NCBI GenBank assembly: GCA_041391765.1
Contig: JAWKNJ010000032.1
Coordinates: forward strand, 3,981-67,980
Direction: 5' to 3'
Source of the DNA: SHAN690 sp041391765
GTDB taxonomy: Bacteria; Bacteroidota; Bacteroidia; Flavobacteriales_G; Salibacteraceae
Length of the DNA: 64,000 bases
Notes under the pieces: generated by a model
Databases searched by the model: none
What the model was told of the DNA's origin: nothing
What the model saw: the letters and a program-made list of their open reading frames with translations, nothing else
Program-made: the position numbers and the translations under genes
Part shown: one piece after another, positions 33,417 through 44,177 of the stretch
Layout of the letters: each line of letters starts with the position of its first letter
Position numbering within the stretch: position 1 is the stretch's first letter

Positions 33417-35825
33417 ATGAAAAACCTTGCCCTATTGATTTTTCTGCTATTGCCTATTTCCCAGGTATTTGCTCAGAATGCAATCATTAAAGGAAGGGTA
33501 TTTGACCCCATCAACAATGAACCGGTCCCATTCGCGAACGTTGTAATTCAAGGATTGGGAATAGGTTCTGTAACAGACATCGAAGGGGAGTATGAGATTA
33601 ACAACCTTGATCCAGGTTTGTATAACGTAGAAGCCTCCTCAGTAGGCTATAAAACGGCTACGGTGTTTGAAGTTCAAACATTCAATAACAAACCTGTTTT
33701 TGTGAATATTGAAATGAGTGAAGATTCACGGATGTTGGAGGAAGTCGAAATCACTGGTTCGGCTTTTGTGAAACGAGAAGAAGCACCTGTTTCCATGAGA
33801 ACCATTGGTGTTTCTGAAATTGAGAGAAACCCTGGTGGAAACCGAGATATATCTAGGGTGATTCAGTCCCTGCCGGGTGTGGCTTCTCCGCCTTCTTTCA
33901 GAAATGACATTATCATCAGAGGAGGTGCTCCGAATGAGAATCGCTTTTATCTGGATGGAATTGAAGTTCCGAACATCAATCATTTTGCCACCCAAGGCGC
34001 TTCTGGAGGACCTGTCGGATTAATCAATGTTCAATTCATTAGAGAGGTCGAATTTTACTCAGCCGCATTTCCTGCGGACAGAGGGAATGCACTCAGCTCT
34101 GTATTTGACTTCTCATTGAAAGAAGGGAACCCCGAGAAGCTAAAGTCTAACATAACTATCGGGAGCTCGGATTATGGCCTTACACTAGATGGTCCCCTGG
34201 GAAAGAAGACCAACTATATTTTTTCGCTGCGCAGGTCTTACTTGCAGTTCTTATTCACTGCACTTAAACTTCCTTTCCTTCCGATCTACAATGATGGTCA
34301 GTATAAAATCAAGCATCGCATAAATGCGAAGAATGAGGTCACTCTTCTTGGATTAGGAGCACTTGATCAATTCGAAATCAATGAAAAAGCAAATGATGGT
34401 GTAACGGATCAGGAAACGTTGGAGCGCAATCAATACATATTGGGCAATATCGCAGCAAATGATCAATGGAGTTATACTGTTGGGGCCGCCTACAAGCATT
34501 TTGCCGATCACAGCTTTCAGCAAGTGGTTATTAGCAGGAATCACCTAGACAATCGCGCAAAAAAATATCAGGACAACGATGATAGTTCGGAAGCGAATAA
34601 AATTCTAGACTATAGCAGTCAGGAAATTGAAAACAAGCTAAGACTGGAACATACGTGGAGAAAAGACAGCTGGAAGTGGAATGTTGGTGTTGGCTATGAA
34701 AATGCTTTGTACACGAATAGTACGTTTAGTCGATTTGTAACATCGAATGGATTGGTACAAACAGCAAGTTTCAATTCAGAATTGAACATGAATAAGTACG
34801 CAGCCTTTACACAATTGTCTAAAGCCTTCGTTGCCGATAGGCTTAAGCTTTCATTGGGATTGCGCTCGGATATTTCAGACTATAATTCAGCAATGTTGAA
34901 TCCCGCAGATCAGATATCACCGAGGCTATCTGCTTCCTATGTTTTTGCACCGAAATGGAGCCTTAATGCTAGCGTTGGAAGATTTTACCAGCTTCCGCCT
35001 TATACGCTATTAGGATATCGGGACAATGGAAACAATCTCGTAAATAAGCAAAACGGAGTAACCTACATCCAATGCGATCATTTGGTTGGAGGAGTGGAAT
35101 TCTTGCCTTATTCGAATACAAAGATCAGTGTTGAGTCCTTTTACAAGATTTATGATCGCTATCCTTTTCTCACCACGGACAGTATTTCATTAGCGAACCT
35201 TGGTAGTGATTTCGGAGTCATCGGTAACGAACCTGCTGTTTCAACATCCAAAGGACAGGCCTACGGTTTAGAGTTTTTGATTCAACAAAAACTAACAAAA
35301 GGCATCTATGGAATCTTGGCGGTGACATTGGTGAGAAGCCAGTTTGAAGACAAAAATGGAAAACTTCGACCATCGGCTTGGGATAATGGTCAGGTGATCA
35401 CTCTCACAGCCGGTAAGAAATTTAAGAAAGACTGGGAATTGGGAATGAAATTTAGATACTTAGGTGGTTCCCCATATACTCCATACAACGTTTCGTTATC
35501 GTCCAATCGTGTGAATTGGGATTTGCGTGGTGTAGGGATATTGGACTATGACCGCTTGAATGAGGAACGAAACGCTGCAGTTCATCAATTGGATGTGCGA
35601 TTGGATAAGCGCTGGTTCTTCTCTAAATGGTCACTGGACTTGTATTTTGATGTGCAAAACATTTATAACTATCAGGCACCTTTGGCTCCTTATATCGATG
35701 TCGTTCGAGATGTAAATGGTGATCCTGTAATTTCGTCAACTGATCCAACAGCCTACGAAACCAAGGAGGTGAAGAATTTTTCAGGTACAGTGCTGCCTTC
35801 GATTGGAATTATTCTCGAATTCTAG
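33417..35825 (+). CDS. TonB-dependent receptor with carboxypeptidase-regulatory-like N-domain
   Basis: The ATG at 33417 (MKNLALLIFLLLPISQVFAQ) gives a signal peptide and 802 residues; an ATG at 33375 in the same frame lies in the likely promoter. Residues about 22-105 form a CarboxypepD_reg-like domain (IKGRVFDPINNEPVPFANV). The plug domain follows (about 110-230, including IIIRGGAPNENRFYLDGIEVP) and then a 22-strand-type barrel to the C-terminal phenylalanine (IGIILEF). There is no SusD partner next to it, so it is not a classical SusC/D polysaccharide locus; the plug motif RGG.PNENRFYLDG is frequent in receptors of unknown ligand. It is a single-gene unit, divergent from E2 and interlocked by its stop codon with the convergent phosphatase gene. 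Confidence 0.92.
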   Translation: MKNLALLIFLLLPISQVFAQNAIIKGRVFDPINNEPVPFANVVIQGLGIGSVTDIEGEYEINNLDPGLYNVEASSVGYKTATVFEVQTFNNKPVFVNIEMSEDSRMLEEVEITGSAFVKREEAPVSMRTIGVSEIERNPGGNRDISRVIQSLPGVASPPSFRNDIIIRGGAPNENRFYLDGIEVPNINHFATQGASGGPVGLINVQFIREVEFYSAAFPADRGNALSSVFDFSLKEGNPEKLKSNITIGSSDYGLTLDGPLGKKTNYIFSLRRSYLQFLFTALKLPFLPIYNDGQYKIKHRINAKNEVTLLGLGALDQFEINEKANDGVTDQETLERNQYILGNIAANDQWSYTVGAAYKHFADHSFQQVVISRNHLDNRAKKYQDNDDSSEANKILDYSSQEIENKLRLEHTWRKDSWKWNVGVGYENALYTNSTFSRFVTSNGLVQTASFNSELNMNKYAAFTQLSKAFVADRLKLSLGLRSDISDYNSAMLNPADQISPRLSASYVFAPKWSLNASVGRFYQLPPYTLLGYRDNGNNLVNKQNGVTYIQCDHLVGGVEFLPYSNTKISVESFYKIYDRYPFLTTDSISLANLGSDFGVIGNEPAVSTSKGQAYGLEFLIQQKLTKGIYGILAVTLVRSQFEDKNGKLRPSAWDNGQVITLTAGKKFKKDWELGMKFRYLGGSPYTPYNVSLSSNRVNWDLRGVGILDYDRLNEERNAAVHQLDVRLDKRWFFSKWSLDLYFDVQNIYNYQAPLAPYIDVVRDVNGDPVISSTDPTAYETKEVKNFSGTVLPSIGIILEF

Positions 35826-37632
35826 AATCGAACACCGATAACGAGTATGTCGTCAATTTGTTCCTCGTCTCCCATCCATTCCTCGATGCGTGAGTTCAGA
35901 ATTTCCTTTTGCTGGGCCATCGGCTTGTCGTTCACATCAACTAAGAGTTGTTTGAACTGAGAATATTTGAACTTCTTTCCATTTGGTCCACCGAACTGAT
36001 CGGCATACCCATCGCTGAAGATGTAAACAGTGTCATTTTCGCGAACCTCCACCTCATGATTCGTGTAGGGTGTGTCTAAGTTATCTCCAAAGAATCCAAC
36101 GGGTTGACGATCTCCTCGAATCTCCTCGATGTCACCATCGCGCACCATCCAGAATGGATTATTGGCGCCAGCATACTCTATCTTATTACCCTTCTTTGGA
36201 ATTGACAAAATGGCGATATCCATTCCGTCCTTGGTTTGCTCACCAGTGTTCGCAGCCGTATTCTGCTTATTGAGCGCATTGATAACTCCGTGCTTCAAGG
36301 CTAGTAATATGTCAGAAGGCTTGTAAATGCCTTTTTCATTCACAATTTCATTTAACAATGAACTTCCAATCATCGACATGAGCGCACCTGGCACTCCGTG
36401 ACCGGTACAGTCAGCAGCAGCGATAATAGCACGGTCAGATTTTTCGGTGAACCAATAGAAGTCACCACTAACTATGTCCTTAGGACGGAAAAGAACAAGA
36501 CTATTCTTCAAGGCGTTGTCAATCTCCATCTTACTAGGGAGAATGGCCTCCTGAATGCGTTTGGCATAAAGAATACTGTCCTTAACTTGTTCGTAAAGTT
36601 CAGCAATTTGCTCGCTCTGCTTTTCAATCTCTTCTTTTTGTCTTACAACTTCTGCAGTGCGCTCCCTTACTTTTTCCTCCATGTCTTCGGAGTACTCTTT
36701 AAGGTTTTTACGCATCAATAAAAGCGATTGACCAAGTTCATCTTGATCGCTCAAAGGAGTATATTCTGCAGTGTAGGCCCCAGAACCGATTCGATATCGA
36801 AAGTCTTTCGTTCTGCGAAGACCAGTGACAACCACGTTTCAAGAAGCATTTGCCATTTCACTAACTACTCACCGCTACAGGGAATCCATGATTTAGGGAA
36901 GATTCCTTGCATTAAGGTCAAGCAGAACAAGACGCAGTTTTCTTACCGGAGAGACGATTGTTCTGTGTAGTGAAAATGCTATTACGATACCGGCAAGGGT
37001 TAGTGCTATACCAAGGTTTATGATGTGCGCCTGTACATATTGAAACTGGCTTACCATTTGAGCTTGTGATGACCTGAGTGCGTTCTTGTATGCGATCAAA
37101 TGGTTGTGAGAACGTCAATGATCTTATCATATTTGCATATCAATACTCACCTTCTTCAACCATCGATTTCTAGAATTCCAAAAATCTGGGTAAATGCATC
37201 ACGTGATAACTTCTTCGATGCTTTTTCCGACAACCTTCTTGTTTAACGAAATCGTGATTACTCCAGCATTTCATCTGTTATACAGTTCACTGACGAATCA
37301 GAGTTATTTCTTAATTTAGCAGCCAAAGACTAAAGTTCAAGCTTTAATTCGGGATATCTGGGAAGTTGTCACGCCAATTGTAATACTTGTCTTCAAATCG
37401 GCAGTTTCTGATGACACCAAACGTTGATGTACATTTTTGAGCGTACGATCGATCACTCTGGCCTTCTAACTTCAGCGATGGGCGGTTGCATATCTGTGAT
37501 CTCTTCTCATTGATCTTGCGGCTTTCCAACGAACGTCGTTAGTGATGTGGAAGGCAACACTGTCGCTACGATGACTACTTCAAGTGAAGCCAAGACTTAT
37601 CTTTCGGCCAATACTAAAGTTTCTGAAAACAT
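35822..37632 (-). pseudogene. Membrane sensor with HAMP and SpoIIE/PP2C phosphatase domain; 5' part frameshifted
   Basis: The intact frame (35822-36835) encodes the end of a HAMP domain (YTPLSDQDELGQSLLLMRK), a coiled coil and a PP2C/SpoIIE phosphatase domain (SGDFYWFTEKSDRA, ADCTGHGVPGALMS, IFSDGYADQFGG) that should dephosphorylate Ser/Thr on a partner protein. Upstream, other frames of the same strand carry the rest: a transmembrane-HAMP segment (IINLGIALTLAGIVIAFSL, 36893-37099), pieces of a periplasmic four-helix-type sensor (37150-37560) and an N-terminus reading FRNFSIGRKISLGF near 37620, preceded by an ATG at 37632. Joined, this is a receptor of about 600 residues with several indels in its 5' two-thirds. 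Either the gene is decayed or the assembly is poor here. Confidence 0.7.
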
Positions 37633-37646
37633 CTGAATCTCTGCGA

Positions 37647-38538
37647 TTAGTTACCTTTGTTCCCTGAAGTTTTTCCAAATCCTTGCTTGTAATATTCCGA
37701 CTTCTCAATGTCGTTATAATTGAAGTGCCAATACCTGAGACCTTGCTGTGGTCTCTCTTTGGGACTGCTGTAAGCTTCTTGCTATTGTAGGCAATGCTTT
37801 TGAATAATTCCATCACCTTCTTCTGAATTGTGAACAACCTTCTCGAAAGGAAGTCTGCGCAATCCATTATTAATGATGTTCACACCTTTGGTTGTAGTGA
37901 ATAGCGTTGTAGGCTTGCAACTTCATTGTTGCTACCTAACCGCAATTACCTCCTTGATAAGTTTTGCGATTTCTTTACTCAACGCTTTCTGCATCGGTGT
38001 TAACATTAGTCAAGGTTGTCGCGCATGATAGAGTACTTCTGAAGCCTTGTGCTTCCTGAATTTCTTCATATCATGTGCTGTAAAGTCCATTTCTGGACTC
38101 GTAATTTTTGGAATCTCCTTGTAGCGCTTATAGTATCGTTCAGCCGTTTCGATATTAGTGCTCCAGAGCAAACAGAGCATCAGCTTAGAAAGGTAGAGGC
38201 AAGGTATTTCAAAGATTGTTTGCTAAATCCAGTAAACTCATTGTTTATCCAATTCCAATCGTCTTCAACATGCCCATTGTCGTAAACCGTATTCATTTCC
38301 ATCTGAGCTCTGCTTGTCCTCCCTTTAAACAGTCCGCTAGATATCCGAAATACCAAGTTTTAGATAATCATGAATGCAGCTTCATCGGCAGATGCCACTT
38401 CAATGAGTTTGCTTTGACCAAGTCTTTGTTCTGATATGCGCGCAAAGCCAATGCGACACGCCACCGATCAAGCTGAGCTCCTGCCCGACTGAGCCATCAG
38501 AACAAAGACTAATACGTGGAAAGTAAGAGTCTTCTCAT
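37647..38538 (-). pseudogene. Secreted TPR protein, heavily frameshifted
   Basis: No long frame exists, but short minus-strand stretches line up as one TPR protein. They are a start at 38538 (MRRLLL then HVLVFVLMAQ in the next frame, a signal peptide), DRWRVALALRAYQNKDLVKA, then IETAERYYKRYKEI, EMDFTAHDMK, LSKEIAKLIKEVIAV, the stretch VNIINN and finally FNYNDIEKSEYYKQ. These segments are in the right order and spacing for a family of Bacteroidota periplasmic TPR proteins. The frame changes repeatedly, at intervals of some tens of bases, and the exact stop (about 37647) is uncertain. It lies between the YfiR-like and phosphatase genes, apparently in one operon. Recognition rests on my reading of several frames. 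Confidence 0.55.
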
Positions 38539-39052
38539 GGCGTTAATTGATAACCGAAGTTGTAGCGTTTGCCATTGCCATTGACCAACTTGGTCTCGAA
38601 ATAGCTTGCGGTTCATTTCATATTTTAGAGAGCACGCGACAATGAAATTGATCGCGAATAATTCAGCAATCCGATCCTTCAGCATCGACAAGCATTTGTA
38701 TTGTTTCTGCTTTATTGACGGTTCAATCTCACCTGAAGATCCACCAACATAAATGACGACATTTTTGAAACTTTGTAGTAGTGCCGCCAAATCGCTTAAC
38801 AATAACCTTTGGCTATTCACGCTCTTGTTCTTTGCCGCTATTTCACTTTTAGCCAAGTCATCATCATTTACAACTCCAATAACGAAATCTCCTTGTAATC
38901 TGCCGGCCACTGGTCGATGATTGTAAACTCTTTCTGTAGACGGAAAAGGCTTTGAATTTCGCCGCACGATATTCACCGAGGTGTTCATGGTTTGAGCACC
39001 CAAGAATCCGGTAATACCACTAGAGAACAATAAGTAGGTATAGTCTCTTCAT
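38536..39052 (-). pseudogene. YfiR-family (DUF4154) periplasmic protein, frameshifted
   Basis: A start at 39052 reads MKRLYLLIVL and then, after one frame change, SSGITGFLGAQ, a signal peptide. The main open frame then carries the YfiR core: LQGDFVIGVVNDDDLAKS, SVNSQRLLLSDLAALLQ, VVIYVGGSSGEI and AINFIVACSLKYEMNR, the last being the most diagnostic motif. Residues between SSGEI and AINF, and before LQGDF, look out of frame. YfiR proteins are periplasmic repressors of membrane signalling proteins; the Pseudomonas one inhibits the cyclase YfiN. Here the next genes are a TPR protein and a HAMP-SpoIIE sensor, so a similar sensing role is plausible but inferred. The 101 bp between this gene and the OmpA stop show nothing recognisable. 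Confidence 0.65.
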
Positions 39053-39153
39053 CAAAATTCCGCGCAAAGGAGAGCAAACACCAATCTAACTTTATGAGAG
39101 GCCCAATTTAGAAATATCACTAATCTACTACCAACCATATTATTGATGTTCAA

Positions 39154-42100
39154 TCATTTTGTCAGTCGGATTTCAACCCTTCTATTTTGCCTTTTTCAAT
39201 CGGGCAGGGTAGTCGGCGCAAGGCAAGCAATCCGCCAAGGGGACGCTTTCCGGTGCCATACTATGTTGATTCGCCTGGAGTTACACCTTTGTAATCATTA
39301 GGTTTCCTTTAATGTTTTCAGAACGCAGTTGAAATGCGTTGGTTGGATGAGTAGGCTCCCATGTGTCCGCATATCCATCCAATACTACCTTCCATGTTGG
39401 ATTTTCGTTCATCAAACGGGATCAAATGGAAAACAGGGTTCTGACCTTCTTCTGCCAGGCAGAAGCCATTCATTGAATCTAGGATACCACGTAGTTTCGG
39501 AGTGGATGGCATATTGGATACGTCAACAATGCTGAGCTCAGTCCTTTGATTTTTAGCGCGATCAGCTTCTGAACATGGGTTACCCTCTGAACAATCGACC
39601 ACAGGTTTATCGTGTTCCCAATTCTGAACATAGAGTCGATCGGAACTAATTCCATACGCGTTCAAATACCGAACAATACTTACGGAACGAAGTGCAGAGT
39701 ATGATCTCAACCCAGTCATTTCACTCTGATCAGAGTGGGATTGAATATGAAGGTATCGCCCTTCGTCTGCCTGCATTGATTTTACAATGGAGGCCAACAA
39801 ACTCGAATCGTCCGCGCTAAGGATGTAACGCTTGTATTCAAAATAGACCAGATTGTCTGCGGACTTCAGTGGCTTGGTGTTCTTAGGAACTTTATACTTA
39901 TTACCATCCAGTTTGTAGTCATCGGCTTCTGCTAAGGCTAATTGATACTCGTCCCGTGCTAACTTATTCCAAACGAATTCACCATCGGATTGATCAATCT
40001 CACTGATTTTGTTTCCGTTTTTGTCAAGTAAAGCAAACGTGGCGTTGTCGTTATCGTCAGCCAGTCGGATAGAATAAGTTCCATCAGCTGATAGTTTTTT
40101 AAATTGAAACTTACCCTCTTCATCAATCACTGCTTCATCGATCACAATTCCGTTAGCATCATAGGCATAAACCTTCATCCCCTTTTGGTAATCACCAGGT
40201 AGCTTTTTGTATACCTGACCGTAAAGCTTGTTTGAGCTTTGGTCAGTTTCGTCAAGACGACCTAACTCTGAGGCAGCTTCAAGGATGATTTTTGAATATT
40301 CAAATGCGTTTGTTTCATCCAAGGTTATCAGTCCGTCAAATTGACCTTCGTAATTATAGAAGCCAACCATCATCTCACTGTCGTCCTCATCCATTACGCG
40401 AAGCGTGAAGTCTTCTTGTCGATTGAGACGCGAGAACTTGAAATTTCCTTCTCTATCTGTATAGGCCGAGTCGAGTACATTACCATGTTCATCAACTGCG
40501 AAGACGAGAATACCTTCCTTGTAGTCACCGGGTAACTTTTTGTAAACCATTCCGGAAACTAGCTCTTCCTTCAAGCTACCTTCATCTTCGGCAGCCACTT
40601 GGAATAAAATTGCTTCTTCGGACCCAAGTTTCTGATAAACGTAGGATGCTAATTCTTCTAACCGAAGTTCATCCACCAAGTTTCCTTTCGTATCAAAAAT
40701 GCTTACTTGTAATTCACCTTGATCTTGCTCTTCAACGTTGAATGTGTATTGCTGATCAGGCTTGAGTTTAGTGAACTTGAAGTTGCCACTCGCGTCTGCA
40801 ACAACCGTTTCAATTACTCGACCTTTGTCGTCCAAAGCCACTATGGTTAATCCGTCCTTGTAGTCACCCGGAAGTTTTCTGAATACCTGTCCGTAAATAC
40901 CATATTGATCAAGCTTGGTATCGACCTCACTCAATAGGTTAGGGCTATATTCTTCGGCAGATAGCGAAGTAAAAGCGAAGTGCTTTTCAGCATCTTTTTG
41001 AGCAAAGACTACCTTCTCTCCATTTTCATTGATTAGATAAATGTTCAACTGTCCAGGAAGTTTCGAAACGGAGTCTGGCAGGATGAAATTGAACTTTTGG
41101 TTTGCTGCAATTCGTCCGAAATCAAAGTAGCCTTCACCACTTGACTTGGAGGCGCGGAGATGCGCATTGGATGAGTCAACCATCATCAAACGAATGTTTT
41201 TGACCGGTTGGCCTTCGTATTCTACATATCCTCGAGTCGGAACTTCATTCTTCATTTCGCTCAGCCGAGCAGCAACCATTCTCTCCAAGTGAAAAAGGTT
41301 GTTTCCACTATCCGCAACAGCCGTCACACCAATGTCATCTTCATAATATACAGTAGACTTCCTGATAATAGAATCCTTGTCAATAAGTTTAATCGTGTAA
41401 TGCTGTGTCTTAGAAAGGTTTGTGAACTCATACATCCCGATACTATCTGTTTGTATTTCATCGATGATGTTGCCTTCTTCATCCAAAATCATTAAGGTCA
41501 TTCCACTGACATTATCCGTAGGTAGCATGCTATAGAGTTGGCCAAAAATTTCATAAGAGCCAAGGCTATTGTCTTCCTCATCCAATAGGGCCATAGAGTC
41601 GAACTCATCCTTCGGAAGGGTAGTGAATTTGAACTCACTTTCATTCAAACGATCAAGGATCAAAACCTTTTCTCCGGATTCGTTAACAAGAAATATAGAT
41701 GCCTCTGCGAGTTCATACTTAGGAATATTAGCTACCTCTACTTTGTAGTTCTTGTTAGTCGGTAGTTGAGTGAAAACAAAGTTTCCAACGCTGTCGGTAT
41801 AGACCTCCTCTAGCAGATTGTCCTCCTCATCCAGCAGACGCAGCATAATTCCATCTTTTGGAATCTTACTATACTCAAATACACCATTTACTGCCACACG
41901 ATCCTGATCGTCAGGATCCGCAACTTTTATGAATTGATAAATGTCATCCTTGCCCTGTCCACCATCTCTTTCAGACGAAAAATACCCTCGATTTTGATTG
42001 TAAAATGTGATGCCGAAATCATCACCTTCACTGTTTACAGGTGATTTCAAGTTAATGGGTTGTGTCCAACTACCGTCCACCAAGTGTGATTCAAAAATGT

Positions 42101-43178
42101 CAAGCCCGCCATAACCGGCATGTCCGTTTGATGCAAAATAGAGGTGAGTGGCAGATCTGGCGTAAGGGAATACCTCGTTCAACTCTGTGTTTACTGAACC
42201 ATTGAGCAAGCTTGGATCTCCCCAACCGCCTGCGTTTCGCTTCATGATGTAGATGTCCATGCCCCCAACGCCACCAGGCATGTCAGAGACAAAGAACAGA
42301 GTGTTTCCATCAGGCGAGATGGAAGCGTGAGCCACTGAAAAAGTGTCCGCGTTAGCTACAGGGAGTAATTGCGGCTTATCCAGCCGTTTACCTTTAATAA
42401 TTTCGGCAACGTAAGTTTTGAGACGGGGGACATCATCTCTTTTACCAGAGGAACCAACCTCTGTAAAGATCGCCTGATGGTTAACAGTGTCAATCGTAAT
42501 GGGCCCAACATGGTAATCACCGTAAAGTCGTGAAAGGAAATTTTTCGGGCGATTAAACTCCAAGCCGTGTTCGTCTTTAAATTCGGAGTAGAAAACAGCG
42601 AGATAGGGAAGGTTTGACCATCCCGATGAATTATCATTTACCAAGTCTTGATTGCGTTCGGTGGTGAATGCAATTCCGTTTTGATAAACGACAGGAGCAA
42701 AGTCTGAGAATTCGGAATTTAGCCCTGAAACCGACTTCACGTCATAAGATTGAGGGGCGTGTGACCATGCTTCTACCTCGCGAAGAGACTGCATCATAGT
42801 TCTGACTACGAAGCTTTCCGGCTCCATTTGCAGGTACCGTTCGAATTGCTTTCTGGCCTCCGTAGACTTGCCATTTTTAACCAGCACTTGCCCATAATTC
42901 ACAAATCCATTGCTGGTCAGACCTCCATAAATGTCGGCTCTTTCATAGTTCAATTCAGCTTTTGGAAAGTCGCGTAGTTTTCGATAAACATTTCCAAGGT
43001 TTTCATAGGAGGCCCCATCCTCACTATTTTTTTTGAGATGTTTCTCAAATGCTCGAGCGGCATCTGCGTAGCGCTGCTTCTCCATCAGATCGATGGCTTT
43101 TTTCTGCGCAAATGCACCAGTGCCGCCAATGAGCAACATGGTAAAAAGGCTGATTATGTGGGATTTAAGGGTGGGCAA
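39154..43178 (-). CDS. Very long TPR-PD40-stalk-tandem OmpA protein of the fibre operon (3' end frameshifted)
   Basis: The main frame begins at a TTG (43178; MPTLKSHIISLFTMLLIGGTGAFAQ) 5 bp after the PorP stop and runs 1286 residues to 39318. Residues 25-130 are TPR helices and about 150-430 a PD40 propeller. About eight modules follow with the pattern FxYxxLPxDY..G..V.LLDEEGN.VDE..TDxxGNFxFTxL (about 435-1080). An OmpA-like domain (FEYKRYILSADDSSL, HIQSHSDQSEM, RAKNQRTELSIV) comes next, and the start of a second (NPVFHLIPFDERKSNMEG). In neighbouring frames this second OmpA domain continues as VVLDGYADTWEPTHPTNAF and ends NRRVEIRLTK at a TGA at 39154-39156, so the true gene is longer. I infer a peptidoglycan anchor for the adjacent PorP. 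Confidence 0.75.
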
Positions 43179-43183
43179 GGGTT

Positions 43184-44177
43184 TTAGAAGTACCGAGGTG
43201 AAACGAATGAAGATTTGCGCGAACCAAAATCATAGCCGAGGAACAATTCGTGGCTTGTTCCCTGCGATCCTAGTTTAAGCTGGTTTAACGGATAGTCGAA
43301 CGAATAGCCGACCCTTAGTTTTCGATTGAATACGTACTCAAATATTAAAATAGTCTACAGACCGGGCGGTCGTGCTGTCACCCCATCCATAATTTATTGT
43401 TCAGGAGCACGCTCATATTCAAATCAAATGTTCCAAGGATACAACCTGCCTGCTTATAAAGTATACTTGGTTTCAGTGTGACTGTTTGGCTTAGAATAAA
43501 TGCACGTCCTGCTGTCACTGATAGGTGTCTAAACTGCTTAAACCGATGGGCTACCATTCAATGCTGCCGATCGGTTTGTGTCTGGTGGAAATGTTTATTC
43601 TTGGCTCTCCGTGAGGTGTCAGTTCGAGGCCGAAATACATTTTGTTGTTGTTCCAATAGGCGCCTTCAAAATCACTAGATGATCGCACTGCAAGGAACAC
43701 TATTTGTGGGAATGAAATCATTGTCGTCACGGTAATCGATTTGTCCCACGGGAAGATGTACAAGCACCACCGCGAGTCCAAATGCCAATTTTTCCTTAGA
43801 AAAGGGAAACGATAAGCGTAATCGACTTCCGCATTGATCACGTTTTTAGGGCCAATAATGTCATTGGTTACCTGAAAGCCGAGTCCCATTTTTCGCTTGA
43901 CTAGAGGACCATGAATAGCGAATGTTTGTGTAATGGGCGCACCTTGAAAGCCGACCCATTGATTTCTGAACATGGAAACCGCGCTCAGGGCTTCACGACT
44001 TCCTGCGTATGCAGGATTAATGCCCAAAGGGTTAAACATGTATTGATTGAACTTTGGATCTTGCTGGCTGGTTGCCTGATTTGCGACAAGTGATAGCATC
44101 ACAACAAGCAGCGCCAACATTGGTTTCTCGATTAGAGAAGCCAGCTGTCTATGTAGATATGTATGGGCTCTCATCAT
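43184..44177 (-). pseudogene. Second PorP/SprF-family outer-membrane protein, frameshifted
   Basis: The first frame (44177 down) begins with a signal peptide and the PorP signature DPKFNQYMFNPLGINPAYAG and SMFRNQWVGFQGAP. After KNWHL near 43790 it leaves the family pattern, while the neighbouring frame continues LAFGLAVVLVHLPVGQIDYR. Further pieces in family order are YWNNNKMYFGLELTPHGEP, then FRHLSVTAGRAFILSQTVTL, then FNRKLRVGYSFDYPLNQLKL and the closing GSQGTSHELFLGYDFGSRKS, ending SPRYF and TAA at 43184. The full length is about 330 residues, as usual. About four indels in 43.38-43.79 kb break it. Its start overlaps the CHU_C gene (ATGA), so it is the secretion partner expected for that protein if functional. 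Confidence 0.75.

Noticed and set aside
33417..35825. SusC-type polysaccharide utilisation locus
   Set aside because: The receptor has no SusD gene, glycosidase cluster or sigma/anti-sigma pair beside it.
36836..39318. Insertion sequence or other mobile element as the cause of the gene gap
   Set aside because: No transposase, terminal inverted repeats or target duplications are visible. The region reads as four host-type genes in order with many frame changes.
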